Shown here: one piece after another, positions 1 to 9,195 of the stretch | How the letters are laid out: each line of letters begins with the position of its first letter | Numbering within the stretch: the stretch's first letter is position 1 | Source of the DNA: Blastococcus sp. TF02A-26 | GTDB taxonomy: Bacteria; Actinomycetota; Actinomycetes; Mycobacteriales; Geodermatophilaceae | Length of the DNA stretch: 64,000 nucleotides | Assembly (NCBI RefSeq): GCF_003319125.1 | Contig: NZ_QOHG01000006.1 | Coordinates: 1 to 64,000, forward strand | Direction of reading: 5' to 3' | Notes under the pieces: model-generated | The model's input: the letters and a program-made list of their open reading frames with translations, nothing else | Told to the model about the DNA's origin: nothing | The model's database searches: none | Made by a program: the position numbers and the translations under genes

Positions 1-102
1 TGAGTCCTCTTCGGTGAGTTCCTTGGCGGGTACTCACAGAGCCTCACGCGGTGGCCCCTCGACGTCGGTGACCGACACGATCACCGAGGCCAGGGGCCCG
101 AT

Positions 103-1201
103 CTACACCACTCCAGGGGACTCACCCATCGGCACCAACTCGACGTTGACGTCCAGCGGCCGGCCGAGCCCAGGTGCAATCGGGTCGATCGCTCTCCCGT
201 CACGCTCCTCCTGTACCAGGGGAGCGATGATGTGAACGGCCAGGTCGTCCAGGCTGTCACCTGAGTAGACGGTTACCTGCCCTGTAGCTGTCACCGTCCG
301 CGTGACTCGGACATCGTCGACCGCCTCCGTGGGCGTGACTTCTCGAACAGCGAAGCGCACGTCTCGCACTATCGGCTCTGGACTGCCGTAACGCAGCTCT
401 CGCGCTGCCTTCGACTCGACTCTCTCAATCAGCCGCTCAACCCAATAGGTCGCGTCCGCCTGGAGGTCTGTCTCCCTGATGACGGGTGCCCCCTCAGGTA
501 GGGCTCTCTCGACTGCGACCCGGTGCATCTCGTAGAGCGACCCGTCGGCGAGTGTGATGGGAGCACGCCCTGCAGAACGAAGTGTGTGTCCTCCGACTCC
601 GGACCGCTCTCCGATGACCATCGCCCTCGTCCGTGCCGCCGATACCCAGCGGTCGCTGTACTGCGGGAGGTGAGTGCCAGCAGGAAGGACGACGACGACC
701 TCTCCAGAGTCAATCCCGGTCCGGGCCTCTCGCTCCGTCGGCGCATCCTGCGTCAGGTAGAACACTCGCTCCTGGCTCTCGGACGGCCGTTGCGACTCGA
801 TGTCAGACCACGACACTGCTCGGAACGTCGTTGGGGCATGCCGGACGAGGTGGCCGTTCACACGTTCAGCAAGCGGCAACCGATGCAGCGCGTCGGCGAG
901 GCGAGTTGCTAGACGAAGGTCGGCGGAGGCCCGTAGGTAGGCACGGTGAGCCTCGGCCGCTGTGAGGGCATGAGCCTCCTGCAGCCGGGATGACCGTCGT
1001 ACTGCCAGTTCCGCTCGTTCCAGTTGATTCAGGCTGACGGTGTCGTCTCCGGCGTCGAGACGAGCGTTCAGTGCGGCCAGCGCGACCCGTGCGTCCGCCT
1101 CCTCTGCGGCGGCCGTTGCGTGACGAGCCTCCGCATGCCGCCAAGCGTCGACGGCTGCGGCCGCGGCAGGGGGGGATGGCAGGCGGGGAGTTGACGGTCA
1201 T
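103..1201 (-). CDS. Hypothetical element protein, apparent frameshift near the N-terminus
   Basis: Function not recognised. An open frame runs without a stop from 1197 to 103, but its first usable start is a TTG at 879 with no ribosome binding site. A good ATG at 1201, preceded by GAAGGA, lies in a neighbouring frame. The two frames join if one base of the G7 run at 1169-1175 (C7 in the mRNA) is skipped or deleted, giving about 365 residues. The joined N-terminal part (about residues 12-110) is rich in Ala, Glu and Arg and looks like a long helix or coiled coil. The C-terminal part is mixed alpha/beta and Val-rich. A second ATG at 1285, in phase with 1201, also has a strong GGAAGGAA site, so the true start is uncertain. 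It may be a sequencing error, a broken gene or a +1 frameshift gene. Confidence 0.55.
1169..1175 (+). repeat. G7 homopolymer at the frame break
   Basis: There are seven consecutive G on the plus strand, so C7 followed by T in the minus-strand mRNA (codons CCC CCC T). It lies exactly where the coding frame of the neighbouring gene changes. Skipping one base joins an ATG with a ribosome binding site to the long downstream frame. Confidence 0.7.
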
Positions 1202-1285
1202 GTTGTTCCTTCTCGTTGAAGCCTCAGGATTCCGACTCCGCGGTTTACGCGTCGACGTCCGGACGACGCCTGGATGCTCGGTCAT

Positions 1286-1677
1286 GTGGTTCCTTCCTCA
1301 CAGTCCCGATGTATTTCGGGCATGCTGAATAGACCCGCTCTCGGCGGGCACTTTGTAGGGGTGCGCCTTGGGCGATGTGATCGACGCCTTATCGCCTTCA
1401 AGGCCGGGTGGTTAGGGCTAGGCCCCCGAGTCCGTCGGGGGCTCAGGCTGAAGCCCCTAGCAGGTCTGGCGCTTAGGCCTGTGGCCGCGCTCCGCGCGGC
1501 CCAGCGCGTTCATGCTTAAGTCGCTTAGCGCTTCTGGCCTTCCTTTGGTTGCTCCTTTCTCTGTTTCGCCGCTGCTCTAACTAGATAGAGAAGGGCAACC
1601 CTCAAACCCCGGGATTCCGGGGAAGTTGTAAACGCCTCGCGTGTATCGAGTACACGCCGTAGAGGTGGTGGTACTGG
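1286..1677. other. Non-coding, hairpin-rich regulatory or origin-like region
   Basis: No supportable gene. The stretch holds several perfect inverted repeats: 1422-1429 with 1435-1442 (8 bp), 1483-1490 with 1494-1501 (8 bp), an operator-like CTCTA/TAGAG pair at 1575-1590, and the 7-bp hairpin at 1639-1657. GCTTAG or GGCTAG-like words recur between 1411 and 1535. It lies upstream of the frameshifted gene, whose leader with two ribosome binding sites begins at about 1290, so a promoter or operator for that gene is likely. A replication or transfer origin is possible but not shown. Confidence 0.45.
1639..1657 (-). terminator. Small hairpin downstream of the HTH gene pair
   Basis: A perfect 7-bp inverted repeat GCGTGTA/TACACGC with a 5-base loop sits about 20 bases past the stop of the gene at 1678-2040. 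There is no U-tract, so a termination role is plausible but weak. An operator is the alternative. Confidence 0.35.
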
Positions 1678-2040
1678 TCAAGGCGTCCGGATTCCATGCC
1701 GCCCGCAGTGCATCGTCCCGCGGCCCTCCTTCTGGAATTGCCACCGGCCCACAACAAGGCATCCCGCACCCGACTCCGAGAGGATGAGCCCGAGCTTCTT
1801 TGCTCGGTCTATGGCATTGGTGACACTTTGGACGGTTCGCGCCTGCCCATCTCGGTCGCAAAGGATCCGCCCCAAAGCGCCTTCGCCGAACTCCGCATGA
1901 CCCAACCGATTCGCCCAGCCGAGCGCTGCAAAGTAGACGCGGTACGCCAACGGATGTCGCTCGTCTTGTGCCATGCGCCGGTATTCGAGCTGAGATACTG
2001 CCGCCCACGGGATGTTATGACCGAAATCGATACGAGCCAT
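1678..2040 (-). CDS. Small hypothetical protein of actinobacterial integrative elements
   Basis: A 120-residue soluble protein of unknown function. It begins MARIDFGHN and contains a compact helical central part (EYRRMA, then AYRVYFAALGWANR, then a Thr-Val-Gln-Ser/Ala-Lys-Lys-Leu segment) that could be a winged-helix DNA-binding fold like those of phage or plasmid replication proteins. That reading is inference. The ATG at 2040 was chosen over an in-frame GTG at 2052 because GGGAAG precedes it and the MARIDF beginning is the more natural N-terminus. It lies just downstream of the excisionase-like gene in the same direction, as expected for the control or replication module of an integrative element. 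Confidence 0.6.
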   Translation of the reverse strand: MARIDFGHNIPWAAVSQLEYRRMAQDERHPLAYRVYFAALGWANRLGHAEFGEGALGRILCDRDGQARTVQSVTNAIDRAKKLGLILSESGAGCLVVGRWQFQKEGRGTMHCGRHGIRTP

Positions 2041-2125
2041 CCAACTTCCCACTCATCAAGACTCACGAGACGCCCTGGACCTTGGCAATCGTCGACGAGG
2101 TGCAGGCGATTACACACGCCACGCC

Positions 2126-2392
2126 TTATGCAACCTCTGTCGTGCCGATACGACGACCTTCGACATAACGACGGAGCTCCGCCAGGTCGTACAGGGGGAT
2201 GCGCCCGATGCGATGGAACGACGGCCCTCTCCCAGCACTGGCCCAGTTGGCCAGTGTCCCGGTAGCCAGCCCGAGAAACCGCGCCGCGTCGTCCCGGCGC
2301 AGGTAGTGCCGTGGCAGGTGGTCGGCCGGCGCCTCAGGCTCCCCGCCCGGGATCAGGTAACCAGTGCCGCGCCGCGTGCTTGTAGGTGCCAT
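2126..2392 (-). CDS. Excisionase-like helix-turn-helix protein (MerR/AlpA type)
   Basis: An 88-residue protein with a single HTH_17-type domain in its C-terminal two thirds. The seen pattern is YLRRDDAARFLGLATGTLANW, a basic turn, GPSFHRIGRIPLYDLAELRRYVE. This layout (helix, turn, recognition helix with a Trp, then a beta wing) is that of excisionases and AlpA-like regulators of actinomycete integrative elements, which bend attachment-site DNA and favour excision. The ATG at 2392 was chosen over an upstream in-frame start at 2455 because the domain starts soon after it and GAGG lies upstream. No integrase follows it in the window. One would be expected further left. Confidence 0.8.
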   Translation of the reverse strand: MAPTSTRRGTGYLIPGGEPEAPADHLPRHYLRRDDAARFLGLATGTLANWASAGRGPSFHRIGRIPLYDLAELRRYVEGRRIGTTEVA

Positions 2393-2558
2393 GGTGCAGT
2401 GCTGCCTCTCCGTGTTGCTCACCTCGGCCGACACGAAGTGTGACCGGCCCCTCACGCAAGACGTTACACACCCGACTGGCCTAGGCGAAGCATCTGACCG
2501 GAACTCGTGAGGCAGGTCTCAGGCGGCAGCAAGGGAGTCGTCCAGGAAGCGCCCACGC

Positions 2559-3011
2559 TCAGTCGGCGCGGCGCTTGGCCGTCAGCCCCACCCGCGGCCG
2601 CCGGACGATGTCGTCGTCGTCGGGGAGGCGAGGCACCAGGCGGAAGCCCGCAGCGCTGTGCGGGTCGTAGGCGACAACGACGTCCTCCTCGGCCAGTCGA
2701 CGCATGAAGTTTCGGTGCCTGCTGGCGTCGATCTCCCGCACCGGCTCCCCGGCTCGGGCACGGGCCTCGAGACGGAGCATCTGTAGAGCGTGCGCCCCAC
2801 GATGCTCGGGTCGAATCGCCCATGGGATGAGGTCATGATCCCGTACGGTGCGCCGCGTCAGGCCTCGTCTGCGGCGGAAGTTTCCCCAGAGCGACGGCCT
2901 AGTCTCAATGTCGTACTTGCGCTTGTATTCCTCGCACATCCAGTCATAAGTGCGTCCTTCTTCGAACCAGCGGACAACTTCCTGCTCGTCGACAATCTTC
3001 CGCGCTGGCAT
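2559..3011 (-). CDS. Phage-type hypothetical protein, possible HTH
   Basis: A 150-residue protein resembling small proteins seen in actinophages and integrative elements, without an assigned function. The N-terminal half reads like a helix-turn-helix (EEVVRWFEEGRTYDWM, then SLWGNFRRRRGL as a possible recognition helix). The C-terminal half ends in a basic tail. It sits 65 bases upstream of nothing in its own direction but directly downstream of the Mod-Res pair, so it may be co-transcribed from the restriction genes and could act as a controller. That role is inference. The ATG at 3011 is the only good start. Confidence 0.65.
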   Translation of the reverse strand: MPARKIVDEQEVVRWFEEGRTYDWMCEEYKRKYDIETRPSLWGNFRRRRGLTRRTVRDHDLIPWAIRPEHRGAHALQMLRLEARARAGEPVREIDASRHRNFMRRLAEEDVVVAYDPHSAAGFRLVPRLPDDDDIVRRPRVGLTAKRRAD

Positions 3012-3076
3012 TACTCACCCCCTAGCGTCGTGTTGATGGGGACTTCGGTGAACCGAGGAGTCGCCGATACGAGGAC

Positions 3077-5824
3077 CTAGTGAGACCCGCTGCTCTTGTC
3101 GACGTCATAAACTTTCATGACTTCATCGCCGTAGTAGTTGATGACCTTGATGGCAATCTTGCCTGTAGAAGGTCTAGCGAAAGGTCGACTAACCGTCGAG
3201 TGCAACGTCTTCCAAGCGCTCTTATCGATCTCGCTCTGCAGCGCATCCGACAAGCGCTTGAAGGGTTCCTCGTCACCCGCGAAGTAGGCATGACGCACGA
3301 AGAAGCTCTCGTTGTTGTACTCCGTATCGATGAACCAGCAGTCGATGTGCGAGGTTGAGCGGCTACGCACCGATCCCGTGGTGGGATCGAAGACGTCGAC
3401 CCCGCGGATTTCGACCTTCAAATCGCCCTCAGGCGTATTTGCGATGTCGACGTCAGGCTCTCCGAACACCATGAACATGTTGCCCACTCCGGTGTTCTTG
3501 AGAAGCGTGTCGCCCATCTGCAGGTCCGGGTTCATGTGGACCAACAACACTGGGAGTTTGCCCATCTTCAATTCCTGCCGACGGACCGTGAAGGCGCTCT
3601 CGTCGGTTCTCACGTCGGGCGCGAACTCGGAAGCGACCTCGCCGGCACGCCCATCAAAGGCGAAGCCCAGGACGAGGAGTAGGTCGAATCCTGCACCGCG
3701 CAGCGCTTCCTTCGCGGCTTCCTTGATCTGCTCTGGGCCGACCGTGCCGTTGTGGGGGCCCAAGCTCACCGCGACGCGACGGGTGTAGCCATCGCTGGTC
3801 TCGTACTCGCCGGCCGCCTGAAGCCACGCACCCGGATGAGCTTCCAGCGTCTCGAACGTCAGACGCTCGTCCTTCACGGTGTTCTGAACGCCGGCCTTCC
3901 TCAGGTGGTCGAGAATCGTCTGCTCGTACGAGCTCCCTGACGACCACTCGCCGGACGCCTCTGTAACTGGTCGCTCCTCGGCAGGGTCCACAACGCGGTG
4001 TGGAGCCAAGCTCTCAACCGTGAACGGACCAGCCACGCGCACCCGCTTGCGATCCTCGTAGGGCTGATCGTGGAGGACCTCGAAGTCGGCGTGCCGACTG
4101 ATCGCCTCATCGACTTCCTCCCGGGTCATTCCTGGCTTGATGTCCGGGTTCTGAGCGATCGACCTGAGCGTGATGTGAGGGATGCGCTTGCAGACGAAGC
4201 CCTGCCGGATGTTGTCAGTTGGCGGGTCAACGTCGTCTGGCAAGCCGGCGCTGAGTTCGGCCTGGAGCTTCCTACCGGCCTCTGAATCCGCGAGTATGTA
4301 GTAGGGGAAGCGCGCCGACATCATCCGCGCACGCGTGATCGTCACTGCGACGCGTGATGTATCGACCGTAATCCACCGTCGCCCCCATTGCTCCGCAACA
4401 AAGGCCGTCGTACCGCTACCGCATGTGGGATCTAGGACAACGTCCCCAGGGTCCGTCGTCATGAGAAGGCACCGCTCGACAACCTTCGTGCTGGTTTGAA
4501 CCACGTATCGCTTCGAGGGACCGAACCCAGCGATCGTTGTGTCGTCCCACATGTTGGAAAGAGGGAAGACCGGAAAGTCATCCGCGAACCGGATGTATCC
4601 GAGGGTATTTCCAGAGTGACCGATACGGTCAGCGATCAGCAGGTTCTGCATCCCCGACTCGTTCGTCTTCCACCTGCTCTGCATAGAGGGCCGGAAAGTG
4701 CGATCTGCATACTCCACGGGGAACCAGGACGCAGCCCCCTCCCCCTTCTCCCGCCCCGCCGACTGGCTGGTGATGTTGTCAAGGCGAAAGATTCGAGCGC
4801 CCTCGGGAATCCCCTGCACCCGCTCGGTTCGAGTAACCCGGCGACGAGTGCCGTCAGGCAGCTCAATCTGCGAGTAGGGGCCGCTCAAGTCCTGCGGTCG
4901 GTTCTTGTACAGCTTGTTAAATTTGACCCTATTCCTGTCCTTCGCATACCAGACAAGGAAGTCGGTCGTGCCCGCCAACAGGTCACCAGTGGCGCTTGTC
5001 GTCTTCTTAAATGTGATGAGCGAGACGAAATTCTCCCGTCCGAAGACCTCGTCCATCAGGCTGCGAACAAGGTGAACGTTCTCGTCCCCGATCTGCACGA
5101 ATACACTGCCAGTTTCGTTCAGCAGCTGGTGAGTCACCATCAGTCGGTCGCGAAGATAACCTAGGTAGGTGTGGACGCCGTCGCGCCATGTATCCCGAAA
5201 GGCCCGGATTTGCTCCGGCTGCCTAGTCAGATCGGACTCGCGACCATCCTGAACCTCGCGGTTGTTCGTTGACTGTTGCCAATTGCTCCCAAACTTGATC
5301 CCATAGGGCGGGTCGATGAATACCGTTTGCACTTTGCCGCCTAGGCCCTCCTTCTCTGCCAGGCTCGTCATGGCAAGGAGGCTGTCGCCCAAGATCAGCC
5401 GGTTTGACCAATTGGCATTATGGTGGTAGAAGTCCACCAACTCATCGAAGTCCAGGCCGTCGAAGTCGTCGAAGAGGCTTGGGGATTCATCAGTGTCCAC
5501 ACTTCGGCGGCTGTATCGACGCAGGTCGTCGATCAGCGCTTGTGGCTTGACCTTCTCTTGAATGTAGATCGGCACAGAGGGGACCTGCAGGTCCGACTCG
5601 TCCTGTTCGTCCTTGCCGCGCCAAACCAGCTGAGGATCTGCTGCAGGGTCACGCGGATAGAGCAGCCGCCGCGCGAAGGACGCACTGCGTGGTTCGCGCT
5701 CGTCGTCCGCGACGAAGTCAGACAACTCACCGGTCGGGATGTTCGTGCGCTTGTCCGAATGCCGGAAGGCGTCGACTTCCGCGACGTCCGTTGTGTCCTC
5801 GTAGGTTGCGTCTTCAGCGGACAT
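3077..5824 (-). CDS. Type III-like restriction-modification methyltransferase (Mod)
   Basis: A DNA N6-adenine or N4-cytosine methyltransferase that would protect host DNA using S-adenosylmethionine. The 915-residue protein has DPPYG at about residues 171-175 (catalytic motif IV) and DPTCGSGTT at about 465-473 (AdoMet-binding motif I). With motif IV before motif I it is a beta-class enzyme, as in type III Mod and many type II enzymes. It is clearly longer than classical Mod subunits of roughly 600-650 residues. Some 350 extra C-terminal residues form an alpha/beta domain of unknown role, perhaps for target recognition or complex assembly. The start codon overlaps the stop of the helicase-nuclease gene as TGATG, so translation is coupled. 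It is likely the modification half of a defence module carried by the element. Confidence 0.9.
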   Translation of the reverse strand: MSAEDATYEDTTDVAEVDAFRHSDKRTNIPTGELSDFVADDEREPRSASFARRLLYPRDPAADPQLVWRGKDEQDESDLQVPSVPIYIQEKVKPQALIDDLRRYSRRSVDTDESPSLFDDFDGLDFDELVDFYHHNANWSNRLILGDSLLAMTSLAEKEGLGGKVQTVFIDPPYGIKFGSNWQQSTNNREVQDGRESDLTRQPEQIRAFRDTWRDGVHTYLGYLRDRLMVTHQLLNETGSVFVQIGDENVHLVRSLMDEVFGRENFVSLITFKKTTSATGDLLAGTTDFLVWYAKDRNRVKFNKLYKNRPQDLSGPYSQIELPDGTRRRVTRTERVQGIPEGARIFRLDNITSQSAGREKGEGAASWFPVEYADRTFRPSMQSRWKTNESGMQNLLIADRIGHSGNTLGYIRFADDFPVFPLSNMWDDTTIAGFGPSKRYVVQTSTKVVERCLLMTTDPGDVVLDPTCGSGTTAFVAEQWGRRWITVDTSRVAVTITRARMMSARFPYYILADSEAGRKLQAELSAGLPDDVDPPTDNIRQGFVCKRIPHITLRSIAQNPDIKPGMTREEVDEAISRHADFEVLHDQPYEDRKRVRVAGPFTVESLAPHRVVDPAEERPVTEASGEWSSGSSYEQTILDHLRKAGVQNTVKDERLTFETLEAHPGAWLQAAGEYETSDGYTRRVAVSLGPHNGTVGPEQIKEAAKEALRGAGFDLLLVLGFAFDGRAGEVASEFAPDVRTDESAFTVRRQELKMGKLPVLLVHMNPDLQMGDTLLKNTGVGNMFMVFGEPDVDIANTPEGDLKVEIRGVDVFDPTTGSVRSRSTSHIDCWFIDTEYNNESFFVRHAYFAGDEEPFKRLSDALQSEIDKSAWKTLHSTVSRPFARPSTGKIAIKVINYYGDEVMKVYDVDKSSGSH

Positions 5825-8800
5825 CAGGCCGCCCCCTCACTAACGTCTTCAAGAAGGTCCTGCACCTTGGCATGCAGGGCACTTAGGGCGGAAGTTGGAT
5901 CAGTGATCTGAAGGAAATCCCAGCGTCCTTCTTCGCCATAGTTGTTGATAGCCGGGAGCCACAGGTTCTTGGCGGCAGTCACTTTGGCAGCCTTGTCGGC
6001 CCGCCTCTCTCCGGTCACTTCCACGATCAGTGTGGTCCGCTTCCCACCCTCGGGCGAACTCAGCGCTGCGATGAAGTCAGGCTCATAAGTGCGTTGCTGA
6101 CCTTCAAAGGCATAGGGGATGTGAAAGCCAAGGCGGTCGTTCTTGACGTACTTCTCAATTCCGTGCGTTGCTTCAAGCGCCCGCGCGACGGTCTGCTCCC
6201 AACCGGAGTCGAGCGTGACGTAGTTTATGTGACACCGATCAGGATCCGTCTCATAGACGCGTCTTGTCGTGTCGAAAGAAACGGCGTCAGTCGTGCCAAT
6301 AGGGTCGTAGGGCCGCAGGATAGGCAGCAGGCGAGGGGATTCACCTTTCGAACCGGTAGCACCCCGCACGACTGCTTGGTAGATCCGCTGCACTGCCTCG
6401 GCCTTGCGCTGATCGAGGAGGACAAGTCCGGGGAACGCCCAATCAGCCAATTGGAGTTGGGTCTCGACCCATTCGCGAGCAATCCTTAAGAGCTGCGGAA
6501 ATAGCCACGGTCGCTCTCCTCCCGCCTCATCACGGAAGAGGACCAGCGCGCTCCGAGCAAGTTCGTACGCAATGCTCTGCGGGCGAATCCCTTCAAGGTC
6601 CTCAAGCCGGTGGAACTCGCGCTCGCCCACAACTCCCCGGACTTCTGTCTCTGTCGGCAGGTCCGCCACCGTCAGGCGCAGTTGTGAGTCCTCTGCGAAA
6701 GCGGCGACGAGACGCTGGTCGGGGATGTCGTACCGATACCCGGTCACCCGAGGGAACGTCATGGCCAGGTGACTCCGCTCGCTGAGCGCGCGCACACGAA
6801 CCACGGGCCGCGTAGGTGTCTCACGGGTCGTGCCCGACGACGCAATGAAGGAGAAGGGCACGCCGTAGACCTCGGCGTACTCAGGAGCGAAGTGACCGGA
6901 CTCCTCATCGACGGCATAAGAGCGACGCCTCAAGGCGCGGCCCACGACCTGCTCGCACAACAGTTGAGTCCCGAACGCTCGTACGCCCAGGACGTGGGTC
7001 ACCGTGTTCGCGTCCCATCCCTCAGTAAGCATGCTGACGGAGACGACGCAGCGCACCTGCTCCCCCAATCTTCCCGGGGACCCAACCGTATTGAGGACTT
7101 CTCGCAGGATGTCTTCGTCCGTCAGGGCATCCGCATTCCGGCCAGGAAAGCGCTCCCGGTATTCGGCTCGGAACTCAGCAATTTCCTTTGCCGCTACCTG
7201 CTTGAACTCCGACGACATGCCCTCGCCGGATTCGAGCTGCTGGCTATCCACGAGAATGGAACGGGGGCGGCTCAGCCAATTGCCTCGCTCGTCATCGTTC
7301 CGTAGAAGGTCTAGCGCGCCAGTATGCACGGTCTTTGTCTCACCGTCGGGTAAGAGCTTCTCCCAGCCGGCGACGTAGTCGTAAACCAACTTCGAGACGG
7401 CAGTGTTGTTGCAGACGACGATGAATACCGGAGGCGTCGACCCATGCGCGCGATCGGAATCCTCCCACCGTCTGAAGGAGCGCTCATAATCGCTGTACAG
7501 GCTGTGTAGCGCCGCCTTAAGGGCGTCCGGCAGTTCCGGCTCCGACTGACCCGCAAGTGCCTTGCGGCTCTTCTTGGGTAATCCCTCCCGGATGCGCGGC
7601 CAGAGATCCCGATAGGTGGGCATGTCAGCCGGCGCCGCATTGTCCGCGACCGGAAGGCGAGGAATCTTAACGATCCCCGCCTCGATCGCATCGATGAGAG
7701 AGAAATCGGATACGGTCCACGGGAAGAGGGTTCCCTCGCCGAAGCCCGAGCCCTTGAGGAAGAAGGGCGTAGCCGATAGGTCATAGACCTGCCGGATGCC
7801 GAACCGTTCGTTGACGGCCTTCAAGCCATTGATCCAGAGACGAGCGTCCCGCCGCCGAGCTTCGGCCTCCTTGCGCTCTTCGGCGGTCAGCTTCTCGCCA
7901 TCGGTGCTTTCGGGCCCCTGCCAACAGTGGTGCGCTTCGTCGTTCAGGACGACGATGTTTCGCTTTCCTCTGCTTCGCGACACAAGTTCCCTGCAGACAC
8001 GGCGCGCCATTTGTTCGGGTGTTTCAATGAACGGATCGGGCCCACCGTCAGTCAGGATTGACTTGGCGAGTCGTCCCGTAGGTACGGCGCCCGCGGCCTC
8101 CCTCTGCTTGAAGGCATGAAAGATGGTGATTGAGACTCTCGCCCTGGACATCGCAGATTCCAGATCTAGGGGAACGAGGTCGTTCGATCGGTAGTAGTTG
8201 TTGGGGTCCGTCGGGAGAAGGACCCGCAAACGGTCGCGAATAGTGATGCCTGGGGCGACCACAAGGAACGCGTCAGAGAATCGACGATCCTGGGGGTTGG
8301 CAGCTTTATTGCAGGTGTGCCAAGCGATCAGCATGGCCATGACCATGGTCTTACCGCTGCCAGTCGCCATCTTGTGCGCGAGTCGAGGCAGTGCATCATT
8401 GAATTGTTCGTTGGATTCTCGGAGCGCGTTAGCGACCCACGCGTCCCCCTTACCGGCAACCTCTGTGATCCAGATGGCTGTTTCCAGCGCCTCGACTTGG
8501 CAGAAGAAGAGAGGCCGCGCTCGGTCAGCGCTCAGCCAATGCGAAAGAAGTCTTCGACTCGTGGGGGTGATGCCCGGCCGGTTCATCCGGCGCCAGACGT
8601 CGAGCTTGGCCCGAATCAGATTGACTTGGTCGTTCGCTCGGCGGCGGTCGAGTGTCCAGTCCAAGCCGAGGGACAGCTGACCTGAGGATCGTCGCGCCTG
8701 CGGGACGGGGACGAAGTACTCCGAGGCCCGCCGTCCTTCGACTACCTCGTTGGTGATCCCTTCATCGTCGAACCGCCAGTGACGCGCTGGAACCGTGAAG

Positions 8801-8841
8801 GGTGAGTTCAAGATCGGGTTGTCGATGTCCCGCCCAGCCAC
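5824..8841 (-). CDS. Type III-like restriction helicase-endonuclease (Res)
   Basis: A DNA translocase and nuclease that would cut unmodified DNA together with the adjacent methyltransferase. The 1005-residue protein has an SF2 core: ATGSGKT at about 159-165 (Walker A), DEAH at about 301-304 (Walker B), and further helicase motifs up to VVGRALRRR. The C-terminal 90 residues carry YEPDF at about 919-923 and LIVEVTG at about 938-944, the layout of a PD-(D/E)xK nuclease. A Thr stands where the usual Lys would be. It resembles the long helicases annotated as BPTD_3080-type restriction endonucleases (from memory, not searched). It starts with a GTG, is upstream of Mod in the same transcript, and its stop overlaps the Mod start. 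Confidence 0.9.
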   Translation of the reverse strand: MAGRDIDNPILNSPFTVPARHWRFDDEGITNEVVEGRRASEYFVPVPQARRSSGQLSLGLDWTLDRRRANDQVNLIRAKLDVWRRMNRPGITPTSRRLLSHWLSADRARPLFFCQVEALETAIWITEVAGKGDAWVANALRESNEQFNDALPRLAHKMATGSGKTMVMAMLIAWHTCNKAANPQDRRFSDAFLVVAPGITIRDRLRVLLPTDPNNYYRSNDLVPLDLESAMSRARVSITIFHAFKQREAAGAVPTGRLAKSILTDGGPDPFIETPEQMARRVCRELVSRSRGKRNIVVLNDEAHHCWQGPESTDGEKLTAEERKEAEARRRDARLWINGLKAVNERFGIRQVYDLSATPFFLKGSGFGEGTLFPWTVSDFSLIDAIEAGIVKIPRLPVADNAAPADMPTYRDLWPRIREGLPKKSRKALAGQSEPELPDALKAALHSLYSDYERSFRRWEDSDRAHGSTPPVFIVVCNNTAVSKLVYDYVAGWEKLLPDGETKTVHTGALDLLRNDDERGNWLSRPRSILVDSQQLESGEGMSSEFKQVAAKEIAEFRAEYRERFPGRNADALTDEDILREVLNTVGSPGRLGEQVRCVVSVSMLTEGWDANTVTHVLGVRAFGTQLLCEQVVGRALRRRSYAVDEESGHFAPEYAEVYGVPFSFIASSGTTRETPTRPVVRVRALSERSHLAMTFPRVTGYRYDIPDQRLVAAFAEDSQLRLTVADLPTETEVRGVVGEREFHRLEDLEGIRPQSIAYELARSALVLFRDEAGGERPWLFPQLLRIAREWVETQLQLADWAFPGLVLLDQRKAEAVQRIYQAVVRGATGSKGESPRLLPILRPYDPIGTTDAVSFDTTRRVYETDPDRCHINYVTLDSGWEQTVARALEATHGIEKYVKNDRLGFHIPYAFEGQQRTYEPDFIAALSSPEGGKRTTLIVEVTGERRADKAAKVTAAKNLWLPAINNYGEEGRWDFLQITDPTSALSALHAKVQDLLEDVSEGAA

Positions 8842-9195
8842 AGGCCCGCCGTCCTCTCATCGTCCTTAGATCAGACACCGGAACCGTATGTCCCCGGTTG
8901 TGAGTCGCCGGTGTCAGGCTCACCGCACAGGGCCAGCGCGTCTGCCTGTGAGGACGCCTGAGGGCACACGGGCACCATCCTTCTCAGCGGACCTCCCGCT
9001 TGGCCCTCAAGTCACATCGGCGTGCGTGGAGGTCGGACTCCCGGCCGGGAGTTGCTTCGCCCGTTACCGAAGCCGTTACCGGTGAAGGCGTGAAGACCCG
9101 GTCTCTGCCGTGATGCCTGGGGATCCCACTCGTAGACAAATGCGCTGTTCAGAGGTCCAGCGGTTGACTTGGGGGCACTCCCGTGATGCGCGGCG
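8842..9195. other. Element right end, no gene seen
   Basis: No convincing coding frame. It must hold the promoter of the Res-Mod transcript, which runs left from 8841. A tandem pair CCGTTACCGAAG/CCGTTACCGGTG lies at 9060-9083, close to the attachment site, and could be an accessory recombinase or excisionase arm site (inference). The last bases before 9196 do not continue the tRNA sequence to the right. Confidence 0.5.

Noticed and set aside
14-235. 73-codon plus-strand frame at the left edge
   Set aside because: Opposite to the well-supported minus-strand protein; no ribosome binding site and Ser/Thr/Pro-rich random composition.
9120-9195. Complete tRNA ending at 9237
   Set aside because: No acceptor 5' strand GCGCCCG, no D arm and no pairing 5' anticodon strand upstream of 9196.
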